Assembly: GCF_900454895.1 (NCBI RefSeq)
Contig: NZ_UGTA01000001.1
Coordinates: 248,001-312,000 of the forward strand
Length of the DNA stretch: 64,000 nucleotides
Source: Phocoenobacter uteri
Lineage (GTDB): Bacteria; Pseudomonadota; Gammaproteobacteria; Enterobacterales; Pasteurellaceae
Direction: 5' to 3'
The notes beneath the pieces were generated by a model that ran no database searches, was not told the origin of the DNA, and worked only from the letters and a program-made list of their open reading frames with translations. The translations under genes were made by a program, and so were the position numbers. Positions 44,801-52,757 of this stretch are shown piece after piece. Every line of letters begins with the position of its first letter. Position 1 is the stretch's first letter.

Positions 44801-46483
44801 TTAGAATCCTTCTTTTAAGCTCACTGTTAAGTTAAATACTAAATGATCTTGTGAACTGTCTTTACTGTCTAAGCAGTAGTAACCTTCACGCTCAAACTGA
44901 TAACCTACGCCCACTTTTGCGTCCGCTAATGATTTCTCAACAAAACCATTTTTTACCACTAATGATTCAGGGTTTAAAACTGCATTCACATCTTCTTCTG
45001 CACCTGGATTCGGCACAGTGAATAAGCGATTATAAACTCTGAATTCAGCAGGTTTGTTGTTGGTTGCACTTACCCAGTGGATTACACCTTTCACTTTACG
45101 ACCGTCTGCTGGATTTTTGCCTAAGGTTTCAGGATCGTAAGTACAGAAAATGGTAGTAATGTTGCCGTTTTCGTCTTTTTCAACACGTTCTGCTTTAATT
45201 ACATAGGCATTACGTAAACGCACTTCTTTGCCTAACACTAAGCGTTTATATTTTTTGTTTGCTTCTTCACGGAAGTCTGCTTCATCAATATAAAGCTCAC
45301 GTCCGAATGGCACTTCACGGCTACCCATTTCTTCATTTTGTGGGTGGTTTGGTGCGTTTAAGATTTCTTCATCGCCCTCAAAGTTTTCAATAATGACTTT
45401 AACTGGGTTGATAACCGCCATTGCACGTGGTGCGTTGGTGTTTAAATCATCACGGATACAAGCTTCTAACGCACTGTACTCCACCACGTTATCTTGTTTA
45501 GTTACACCGATGCGGTGGCAGAATTCACGCAATGAAGCAGGGGTATAACCACGACGACGTAAGCCTGAAATGGTTGGCATACGAGGGTCGTCCCAACCGT
45601 CCACGATTTTATCTTCCACTAATTTTAATAATTTACGTTTTGAGGTTAGCGTACCTTCTAAATTTAAACGAGAAAATTCGTACTGATGAGGTAGCGGTCT
45701 TTCAATTGAAATATTTTCTAACACCCAGTCATAAATACGGCGGTTATCTTGGAATTCAAGGGTACAAATTGAGTGTGTGATACGCTCAATCGCATCAGAA
45801 ATACAGTGAGTAAAATCGTACATCGGATAAATGCACCATTTATCGCCTGTTTGGTGGTGGGTTGCAAATTTCACACGATAAAGCACAGGATCACGCATAA
45901 CCATAAATGGTGATGCCATATCCACTTTAGCACGTAAACACGCTTTACCTTCGGCAAATTCACCGTTTTTCATCTTTTCAAATAAGGCTAAATTTTCTTC
46001 TACGCTACGATCACGGTATGGGCTATTTTTACCTGCTTCGGTTAATGTACCACGATATTCACGCATTTCATCAGGCGATAACTCATCAACATAAGCTAAA
46101 CCTTTTTCGATCAATTCAATCGCATAGCCATAAAGAGCATCAAAATAATCTGACGCATAATGAATATCACCGTGCCATTTAAAACCTAACCATTCCACAT
46201 CTTCTTTGATTGAATCCACATATTCCACATCTTCTTTGGTTGGGTTTGTGTCATCAAAACGTAGATTACATAACCCTTTATAATCCTGAGCAAGCCCAAA
46301 GTTTAAGCAGATCGATTTTGCGTGACCGATATGTAAATAACCGTTTGGTTCTGGTGGAAAACGAGTATGAACTTGAGTATGTTTGCCTGACGCTAAATCT
46401 TCATCAATAATATGGGTAATAAAATTTGCTCTTGTATTTGTTTCCGCTGTTAAACTTTCGTTGCTCATCTCTTCATTGCTCAT
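44801..46483 (-). CDS. glnS: Glutaminyl-tRNA synthetase
   Basis: This 560-residue class I synthetase has the HIGH motif (PPEPNGYLHIGHAKSI, about residues 42-57) and the KMSKS-type loop LTSKRKLLKLV. The C-terminal half is the beta-barrel anticodon-binding region. AAGG precedes the ATG. It is single and full length. Confidence 0.97.
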   Translation of the reverse strand: MSNEEMSNESLTAETNTRANFITHIIDEDLASGKHTQVHTRFPPEPNGYLHIGHAKSICLNFGLAQDYKGLCNLRFDDTNPTKEDVEYVDSIKEDVEWLGFKWHGDIHYASDYFDALYGYAIELIEKGLAYVDELSPDEMREYRGTLTEAGKNSPYRDRSVEENLALFEKMKNGEFAEGKACLRAKVDMASPFMVMRDPVLYRVKFATHHQTGDKWCIYPMYDFTHCISDAIERITHSICTLEFQDNRRIYDWVLENISIERPLPHQYEFSRLNLEGTLTSKRKLLKLVEDKIVDGWDDPRMPTISGLRRRGYTPASLREFCHRIGVTKQDNVVEYSALEACIRDDLNTNAPRAMAVINPVKVIIENFEGDEEILNAPNHPQNEEMGSREVPFGRELYIDEADFREEANKKYKRLVLGKEVRLRNAYVIKAERVEKDENGNITTIFCTYDPETLGKNPADGRKVKGVIHWVSATNNKPAEFRVYNRLFTVPNPGAEEDVNAVLNPESLVVKNGFVEKSLADAKVGVGYQFEREGYYCLDSKDSSQDHLVFNLTVSLKEGF

Positions 46484-46614
46484 TTGGGTAACCTTGCCTT
46501 AAAAAATAGTAAAAAAATAGTAATCTTGTTATTTTACACAATTTAGGAATTAACTCAATCCATCCGTAAAATAAGCGGTTGGATTTTGGGGAGAATTTGC
46601 AAATTTTTAGGAAT

Positions 46615-46647
46615 AAAAAAGTGAGCTTATGCCAAACTCACTTTTTT
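46615..46647. terminator. Terminator between the orphan lipoprotein and glnS
   Basis: The arms AAAAAAGTGAG and CTCACTTTTTT lie after the stop codon of the minus-strand lipoprotein gene. An uptake-type site (AAGCGGTTGG) lies just beyond. Confidence 0.75.
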
Positions 46648-46655
46648 ATAATTAG

Positions 46656-47219
46656 TTATTTCATTTTGTTAGGTTTAGATAACAAAATTTTTACATCAGG
46701 ATCATCAATAAATTTTTTATATCCGCTATAAATCAATTTATTTACGTCATTGATAATAGATTGCAAAGTTATAGTAAATTTACTTACTCTCAAAGGATCA
46801 GCCATATAATCTTTATCTAATTTGATTGTACTATTTTGATCAATAATCTTATAATTGATTGTGTAATTCCAATCTACATTGAACCCAAGATCATCAGCTT
46901 TGAATTTTTTTATTTTTCCAACTATTGTTAGATTTCCTTTACCAAATTCAACTCCTGATCTTTCTAATTCAATAAAAGTGCCTCGTTGAACTAATTCAGC
47001 AATATTTCCTTCTAAATATATATTACCTACTGCTGTATTTTCAATTTGATTACTTCTAACTCTACCTTGTTCAAAAGGAATATAGCTAAATACACCAATA
47101 TTAGCTTGTCCATTTATCTTGGTTGTAATGCCTTCATATTGTGGAGTATAAGATGCAACAGGTAAACGAGCACAACCTACTGTAAAAAATATGCTTAAAT
47201 ATACAATCCATTTTTTCAT
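46656..47219 (-). CDS. Orphan lipoprotein, unknown function
   Basis: This 187-residue protein has a lipoprotein signal ending TVGC (lipidated C16) and a mostly beta, lysine-rich mature part. I start it at the ATG at 47219 with GAGG upstream; a TTG 18 bases earlier is unlikely. I do not recognise the family. It follows a tiny gene and its own hairpin and stands alone in front of glnS. Confidence 0.75.
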   Translation of the reverse strand: MKKWIVYLSIFFTVGCARLPVASYTPQYEGITTKINGQANIGVFSYIPFEQGRVRSNQIENTAVGNIYLEGNIAELVQRGTFIELERSGVEFGKGNLTIVGKIKKFKADDLGFNVDWNYTINYKIIDQNSTIKLDKDYMADPLRVSKFTITLQSIINDVNKLIYSGYKKFIDDPDVKILLSKPNKMK

Positions 47220-47254
47220 AAATTCAAACCTCTTCAAATTTTAAATTAAATAAA

Positions 47255-47282
47255 AAGAGATAGCACTATTGCACTATCTCTT
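47255..47282 (-). terminator. Hairpin between the 31-residue ORF and the orphan lipoprotein
   Basis: AAGAGATAG and CTATCTCTT form a 9-bp stem, and an A-run on the plus strand gives a T-run on the minus strand. It lies 12 bases after the stop of the tiny ORF. Confidence 0.65.
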
Positions 47283-47293
47283 CGCCATAATTT

Positions 47294-47389
47294 CTATTTT
47301 TTAGATGGATTATTTCCTCTACCACCACCAGAAGGATTACCAGTACGGCTAGGCCAATTTGGGTTACTTTGTCCAGTTTTATTAGTCAT
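47294..47389 (-). CDS. 31-residue Gly/Asn/Pro-rich small protein
   Basis: A minus-strand ATG at 47389 has AAGGAG 5 bases upstream, an excellent ribosome site. The frame runs 31 codons: MTNKTGQSNPNWPSRTGNPS followed by GGGRGNNPSKK, then TAG. A terminator-like hairpin follows. The peptide has no membrane or signal segment and is rich in Gly, Asn, Pro and Ser. The tight ribosome site and hairpin suggest a real gene. I have a vague memory of similar NPNWPS-TGNPSGGGR peptides in other gamma-proteobacteria but cannot name one. Confidence 0.6.
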   Translation of the reverse strand: MTNKTGQSNPNWPSRTGNPSGGGRGNNPSKK

Positions 47390-47529
47390 AAAAGCTCCTT
47401 AATAAAAAATAGTTAATAAAAATGGTTTTTATAAAACCAGCAGAATTGTACAAAAAAAAAACAATTCGGCAACAGTGTTTTTATTACTAATTTGTATGAA
47501 TTTTATTAAGATAATGCTCTATGTTCTTA

Positions 47530-49359
47530 TTATTTTTCCTTCCCACCAATCCAAACTTTGACTTCTTTTAAGTCTGTTTGCCATTGAGAATTTAACGTGC
47601 TAATCCAATTTTCGATATTTTGCTCCCATTGATCGCCAGTATCCACTTGGGAAAGTTGGGCGATTTCTTGGAGTTTTGATAATCCGACAGAAGATAACGC
47701 CCCTTTGATTTTATGGGCTTCTTGGGTGATGAATTTTCTACTTTCTGCGGTATTTGTGTTTAACCACGCTTGATGATAATTCGTGAGGTTTTGCATATAA
47801 TTTGGCATTAGCTCACTGAATAAATCAATATTTTTAAGCAGTGCATTTTTGCCCATAATATCTAAAAACTCTTGTAAAATTAGCGGATCAAAACATAACT
47901 CTTGTGTTGGTTTCTGTTCGATAAGCGGTTCAATTTTATGATCATTTTGCAAAAAATCATCCGCAAAGTAAGTGTTTAAACAGTGTGATAAATCTTCAAT
48001 AGAAAGCGGTTTACGCAACACATCGTCCATTCCTTTTTGCTGATATTCCTCTTTGGTATGCATCACGTTTGCGGTTAAAGCAACCAAAATTGGCAAGTAA
48101 TCCATTTTGTCATTTTCATAATCATCAATCAGATTTTTTGCAATGTCAAAGCCAGTGGTGTCGGGCAGTTGAATATCAAGTAAAATCAGATCGTAATTAT
48201 TCTGTTTGATGAGAGGATAGGTTTCTGCCCCTGACATCGCCACATCAACGTGACACCCAAATTTAGCCAATACGGCACGAGCAACCACGACATTCACCTC
48301 AATATCTTCAACTAATAGTACGCGTAAATTATGGTGCTGAATATTTTGGGTTTGTTGCATTGTGGTTTCTTCCGCTTGGATTGATAGCGTAAAGGTCGCC
48401 CCTTTGCCTTCTTCACTTTCAACGGTTAAATCGCCATTCATTAGCAGCGCGATCGTTTTAGAAATCGCTAAACCGATGCCGCTTCCTTGTGCTTTTTTAT
48501 CGCAACTTTGGACTTGATAGAACATCGTGAAAATTTTGCTCTGTTCTGCTTTTGGAATGCCAACCCCTGAATCTTTTAAGCTAAAACTAAATTTATTGGC
48601 ACTTTGGCGAGAAATCGTTAAATGAATATCGCCATTTGGTGGGGTAAATTTGACGGCATTATTGACTAAATTCCACAAAATTTGACTTAAACGTGTGTTA
48701 TCAACAGTAATAAATTCAGGCAAGTCATCATCATAACTAATCTGAAATTTAATCTTTTTTTGCCCCGCCATAATTTTAGCAAAGTGGGTAATATTATTGA
48801 TAATATCTGAAAAAGCGACTTGGGTTGGCGATAGCTCAATACGTTGGCTGTCAATTTTTTCAAGGTCGATAATATCGCTAAAAATATGCCCTAACGAGAT
48901 CGCACTAATGTTGATGGTTTGAATGTAATCGTGTTGTTGTTTGGTTAGATTGCTTTCTAACAGAATTCGGCTTAGCCCAATAATGCCGTTTAAAGGCGTT
49001 CTTAATTCGTGGCTGATGGTTGCCATTAGTTCGGTTTTATGTTGATTATTTTTTTCAATGATTTCTTTATAGATAGAAAGATCGTGAAAAGATCGTTCTA
49101 ATTTTATACGTGATTTTTCAAGGCGTTCCACAATTAAATTGAAAAAATAGAGTACAAAAGGGGCAGAAATTAAACCGAAAATAATTGAACGCAGAATATC
49201 TTGCGGATTGATATGCCCAGTAAAAACCATACTCAGCAAGCATTGTACAAAAATGGCAGAAACGGCGAGAACGAAAAAGCCGAGAATAGCAGATTTTACA
49301 CGCCCTAATCGTAATACCCAGTTAATATATCTTTGGTTGTAATGTCTGATGTTTGTCAT
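47530..49359 (-). CDS. arcB: Aerobic respiration control hybrid sensor kinase ArcB
   Basis: This 609-residue protein has two N-terminal membrane helices (about residues 20-45 and 55-78), a histidine kinase with H117 in SHELRTPLNG, a receiver with LLDIQLPD, and a C-terminal HPt domain with EAHKIKGALSSVG. The membrane segment resembles E. coli ArcB (DILRSIIFGLI). It lacks the PAS domain and redox cysteines found between membrane and kinase in E. coli, as in other Pasteurellaceae ArcB. I start it at the ATG at 49359; an in-frame ATG 45 bases upstream is less likely. It would phosphorylate ArcA. Confidence 0.92.
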   Translation of the reverse strand: MTNIRHYNQRYINWVLRLGRVKSAILGFFVLAVSAIFVQCLLSMVFTGHINPQDILRSIIFGLISAPFVLYFFNLIVERLEKSRIKLERSFHDLSIYKEIIEKNNQHKTELMATISHELRTPLNGIIGLSRILLESNLTKQQHDYIQTINISAISLGHIFSDIIDLEKIDSQRIELSPTQVAFSDIINNITHFAKIMAGQKKIKFQISYDDDLPEFITVDNTRLSQILWNLVNNAVKFTPPNGDIHLTISRQSANKFSFSLKDSGVGIPKAEQSKIFTMFYQVQSCDKKAQGSGIGLAISKTIALLMNGDLTVESEEGKGATFTLSIQAEETTMQQTQNIQHHNLRVLLVEDIEVNVVVARAVLAKFGCHVDVAMSGAETYPLIKQNNYDLILLDIQLPDTTGFDIAKNLIDDYENDKMDYLPILVALTANVMHTKEEYQQKGMDDVLRKPLSIEDLSHCLNTYFADDFLQNDHKIEPLIEQKPTQELCFDPLILQEFLDIMGKNALLKNIDLFSELMPNYMQNLTNYHQAWLNTNTAESRKFITQEAHKIKGALSSVGLSKLQEIAQLSQVDTGDQWEQNIENWISTLNSQWQTDLKEVKVWIGGKEK

Positions 49360-49453
49360 TGTTTTTCCTACTAAAATGAGATGGGCAAAGTTTATCACAA
49401 TCAAGGTTAGTTTTTGAATTTAAAAAATTTTATAAAAAAAGAATATTTTAGTA

Positions 49454-49486
49454 TTGACATTTAGCAATCTAGACGGCTAGAATGCT
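49454..49486 (+). promoter_or_regulatory. metNIQ promoter overlapped by MetJ boxes
   Basis: TTGACA (49454-49459) and TAGAAT (49478-49483) are separated by 18 bases. The spacer and -10 region form three adjacent 8-base units: AGCAATCT, AGACGGCT and AGAATGCT (49463-49486). The middle one matches the met-box AGACGTCT at 7 of 8 bases, the outer two at 5 of 8. MetJ bound here would block the promoter when S-adenosylmethionine is plentiful. Confidence 0.8.
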
Positions 49487-49518
49487 ATTCAACGATTCAG
49501 GTTTAGGAAAGCAAAATT

Positions 49519-50562
49519 ATGATAACACTGGAAAATGTCAGCAAAGAATTTGAGGTCAAAGGAAAAACCATAAAAACCATAAAAGCCTTAAATGATGTCA
49601 CGCTGAATGTCCCAAAAGGCACGATTTATGGCGTGATTGGTTCATCAGGTGCGGGGAAAAGTACCCTTATTCGTTGCGTAAACTTATTAGAGCGTCCAAC
49701 TTGTGGCAAGGTTGTGATTGGCGATAAAGAATTAACCCAATTAAAAGAAAGAGAGCTGATTTTAGCTCGCCGTAAAATTGCGATGATTTTTCAACACTTT
49801 AATTTATTGTCATCTCGTACCGTGTTTGAAAACGTGGCATTGCCGTTGGAATTAAGTCATCTTTCAAAAGATCAGATTAAAAATAAAGTAAACGATCTGT
49901 TGGAATTAGTGGGCTTGGCGGATAAAAAAGAGGCGTATCCAAGCAATTTATCGGGTGGGCAAAAACAACGTGTCGCGATTGCTCGTGCGTTAGCTAATGA
50001 TCCAGAAGTTTTATTATGTGATGAGGCAACCAGTGCGTTAGATCCAGCCACGACACAATCCATTTTAGAATTATTAAAAGAGATCAACACACGTTTAGGG
50101 CTAACCATTTTATTGATTACCCACGAAATGGAAGTGGTAAAACGTATTTGTGATCGTGTGGCGGTGATTGATAAAGGCGAATTGATTGAAACAGGCACAG
50201 TAAGTGAAGTGTTCTCTAATCCAAAAACGGCATTGGCAAAACGCTTTATTGCTTCAACCTTTCATAATGAATTGCCACAGGAATATTTGGACAGATTACA
50301 CCCAAACCCTGATGATAAATCAGAACCGATTATTCGTTTTGAATTTACAGGGAAATCCATTGATGCACCGTTGCTTTCACAAGCCTCTAAACAATTTGGG
50401 ATCGATTTTAGTATCTTAATGTCACAAATTGATTACGCTGGTGGGGTGAAATTTGGTTTTGTGATTGCCGAAGTTGTGGGCGAACACGAGAAAATTTTAC
50501 AAGCAAAAGAATTTTTAAGAGAACATAAAGTCAAAGTTGAGGTACTCGGTTATGTGGAATGA
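49519..50562 (+). CDS. metN: Methionine ABC transporter ATP-binding protein
   Basis: This 347-residue protein has Walker A GSSGAGKST (about residues 38-46), signature LSGGQKQRVAIARAL and Walker B LLCDEATSALD. The C-terminal part is the ACT-like NIL domain (about 265-345) that senses methionine. It lies downstream of MetJ boxes and overlaps metI. Confidence 0.97.
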   Translation: MITLENVSKEFEVKGKTIKTIKALNDVTLNVPKGTIYGVIGSSGAGKSTLIRCVNLLERPTCGKVVIGDKELTQLKERELILARRKIAMIFQHFNLLSSRTVFENVALPLELSHLSKDQIKNKVNDLLELVGLADKKEAYPSNLSGGQKQRVAIARALANDPEVLLCDEATSALDPATTQSILELLKEINTRLGLTILLITHEMEVVKRICDRVAVIDKGELIETGTVSEVFSNPKTALAKRFIASTFHNELPQEYLDRLHPNPDDKSEPIIRFEFTGKSIDAPLLSQASKQFGIDFSILMSQIDYAGGVKFGFVIAEVVGEHEKILQAKEFLREHKVKVEVLGYVE

Positions 50563-51229
50563 TTTTTTAAATGAATTAACCCCAAAAATGTGGGAATTAG
50601 TGGCAAGCTCAACTTTTGAAACCATTTATATGGGCTTTGTTTCAACGGCAATCGCGATTATTGTGGGCTTACCACTGGGATTTTTAGCTTTTTTAACGGG
50701 CAAAGAACAGATTTTAGAAAATGCACTGTTAAACAAAGTGCTTGATGTGGTTATCAATATTGGGCGTTCAATTCCGTTTATTATTTTACTTGTCGTCTTG
50801 TTGCCTTTTACTCGCTGGGTGGTTCACACCACGCTTGGCACAACGGCAGCAATCGTGCCACTGAGTGTGGCAGCCATTCCATTTTTTGCACGCTTAACGG
50901 CTAATTCATTATTAGAAGTGCCAGCAGGCTTAACGGAAGCCGCAAAATCAATGGGGGCAACAAATTGGCAAGTGGTAACAAAATTCTATTTACCAGAATC
51001 ATTGCCAAGTTTAATCAATGGCGTGACCTTAACCTTAGTGTCGTTAATTGGTTATTCTGCAATGGCTGGGGCTGTGGGCGGTGGTGGCTTAGGCAACCTT
51101 GCTATCAGCTACGGAGAGCATAGAAATATGATCTACGTAAAATGGCTGGCGACCATCATTATCGTGTTAATCGTAATGATCAGTCAAAAACTCGGCGATC
51201 GTTTAGCTGAAAAAGTCGATCATCGCTAA
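50552..51229 (+). CDS. metI: Methionine ABC transporter permease
   Basis: This 225-residue protein has five membrane helices and the binding-protein-dependent transporter EAA-type loop (EAAKSMGATNWQVVTKFYLP). I start it at the ATG at 50552 with GAGGT upstream; it overlaps metN by 11 bases. It is the channel for methionine. Confidence 0.95.
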   Translation: MWNDFLNELTPKMWELVASSTFETIYMGFVSTAIAIIVGLPLGFLAFLTGKEQILENALLNKVLDVVINIGRSIPFIILLVVLLPFTRWVVHTTLGTTAAIVPLSVAAIPFFARLTANSLLEVPAGLTEAAKSMGATNWQVVTKFYLPESLPSLINGVTLTLVSLIGYSAMAGAVGGGGLGNLAISYGEHRNMIYVKWLATIIIVLIVMISQKLGDRLAEKVDHR

Positions 51230-51280
51230 TTATCAAACAAAAACACAACATAAAATCATAAAAAACAATAAGGAGAAATG

Positions 51281-52102
51281 ATGAAAATTTCAAAAGTTTT
51301 AGGCGTAGCAGCATTAGTATCTGTTTTTGCATTAACAGCGTGTAATGATGAGAAAAAATCAGAGCAAGCACAGGGCAACACTATTAAAGTAGGCGTAATG
51401 TCAGGTCCTGAACACGAAGTGGCGGAAGTGGCTGCAAAAGTGGCTAAGGAAAAATACAACTTAGATGTTGAGTTTGTTTTATTCAATGATTACGCTTTAC
51501 CAAATACTGCAACGTCAAAAGGCGATTTAGACGCAAATGCGTTCCAGCATAAACCTTACTTAGAGAAAGAATCTAAGGAAAAAGGCTTAAATAATTTGGT
51601 GGCAGTCGGCAATACCTTTGTTTATCCGCTAGCGGGTTACTCTAAAAAAGTGAAAACCCTTGCTGAGTTAAAAGACGGAGCGGTGGTAACTGTACCAAAC
51701 GACCCAAGTAACTTAGCTCGTGCGTTGATCTTATTAGAAAAACAAGGCTTAATTAAATTAAAAGACAACACCAATTTATTTGCGACATCAAACGATATCG
51801 TTGAAAATCCTAAAAATCTACAAATTAAAGAAGTTGATGCCTCTTTGGCGGCTCGTGCATTAGATGATGTGGATTTAGGCATTATCAACAGCGGTTACGC
51901 ATTGCAAATCGGCTTAAACGCACAGGATCACGGTGTGTTTGTTGAAGGGAAAGATTCGCCTTATGTAAACCTTGTGGTTGCTCGTACGGACAACAAAGAC
52001 AGCAAAGCGGTGCAAGATTTTGTCAAAGCCTACCAAACCGAAGAAGTGTATAACAAAGCACGTGAATTCTTCAAAGATGGCGTAGCGAAAGGCTGGAACT
52101 AG
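51281..52102 (+). CDS. metQ: Methionine-binding lipoprotein
   Basis: This 273-residue protein has a lipoprotein signal ending LTAC and a NlpA/MetQ fold (VGVMSGPEHEVAEVAAKVA near the start). It captures L- and D-methionine for MetNI. AAGGAG lies 5 bases before the second of two adjacent ATGs, which I take as the start. Confidence 0.96.
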   Translation: MKISKVLGVAALVSVFALTACNDEKKSEQAQGNTIKVGVMSGPEHEVAEVAAKVAKEKYNLDVEFVLFNDYALPNTATSKGDLDANAFQHKPYLEKESKEKGLNNLVAVGNTFVYPLAGYSKKVKTLAELKDGAVVTVPNDPSNLARALILLEKQGLIKLKDNTNLFATSNDIVENPKNLQIKEVDASLAARALDDVDLGIINSGYALQIGLNAQDHGVFVEGKDSPYVNLVVARTDNKDSKAVQDFVKAYQTEEVYNKAREFFKDGVAKGWN

Positions 52103-52158
52103 TTTTTTACAAATAAGAGATTTTCTGTTGAAAGCATAGAATCATCTTTTATATTTCA

Positions 52159-52188
52159 ATGGTCAAAAATCAATTTTTGACCATTTTT
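52159..52188 (+). terminator. Terminator of metNIQ
   Basis: The arms ATGGTCAAAAAT and ATTTTTGACCAT are perfect 12-bp complements with a 2-base loop, followed by T residues. Confidence 0.85.
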
Positions 52189-52541
52189 CTATTTAATTAT
52201 CAATCATCTACTTTCTTCAAAAGAATAGGTTAATATAAAGAAAAAATTTATAATAACAAGCAATTTTTAATAACCTTGTATTAACAATATTCACCTTATT
52301 TTTCATAAAGAAAAAATATAGAAAAAACGGCAAAATAATAATAACTTTTTTGTATGTTTTTTGATTTTCAAATGAATATTTATTTATTTTTTATTGTTTA
52401 TATTCAAAGGATTATCTTTACTAAATTTTATTTATAATTATAATTTATATTGTCTTTATAACTAAAGATCTCAATTTTTTAAATGGATTTATTTGAGTTT
52501 TTTTATTCTCAGGAGAGGGTTTTCTATAAGGATAAAATAAT
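52189..52541. other. AT-rich upstream region of the adhesin
   Basis: There is no gene here. The stretch is over 80% AT with several possible -10 boxes (TATAAT-like near 52433-52450) but no clear paired promoter. AAGGAT lies 8 bases before the adhesin ATG. It may hold a bent or H-NS-bound promoter. Confidence 0.4.
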
Positions 52542-52757
52542 ATGAATAAAATATATAAAGTGATTTTTAATAAAACCACTCAAACCTTTATAGCTGTTTC
52601 GGAATTAACAAGAGGCAGAACAAAATCTCAAACATCAACTCATCTTCAAACTTCCTCATCTTCAAACTTCCTCATCTTCTCATTCTTCACCCACACAAGC
52701 GGTTACATTTTTTCCAAAATTTACAAAAATTGCGTTAATTGTATCAATGCTGTTTAG
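52542..52757 (+). CDS. Adhesin 5' frame: extended signal peptide region (ESPR)
   Basis: The 71-codon frame starts MNKIYKVIFNKTTQTFIAVS then ELTRGRTKS, the classic ESPR of trimeric autotransporters and two-partner exoproteins. It runs through the 16-bp repeat and then leaves the correct frame, ending at 52757. In this state the product is a short peptide without the hydrophobic signal core, so no adhesin would be exported. Confidence 0.8.
   Translation: MNKIYKVIFNKTTQTFIAVSELTRGRTKSQTSTHLQTSSSSNFLIFSFFTHTSGYIFSKIYKNCVNCINAV
52641..52672 (+). repeat. Two tandem 16-bp units in the adhesin signal peptide
   Basis: CATCTTCAAACTTCCT occurs twice in a row, and a partial third copy (CATCTTC) follows. 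Since 16 is not a multiple of 3, each gained or lost unit shifts the frame. With one unit the ESPR frame reads on into the hydrophobic signal core (IALIVSMLFSAGTAMA); with two, as here, it does not. Copy numbers 1, 4 and so on would be ON. Confidence 0.8.
52695..52728 (+). other. Uptake signal sequence inside the adhesin signal peptide
   Basis: ACAAGCGGTTACATTTTTT and the following AT-rich bases match the A. pleuropneumoniae-type uptake signal. In the ON frame it encodes TQAVTFFPKF, just before the hydrophobic core. It could favour exchange of this end of the gene by transformation. Confidence 0.55.
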
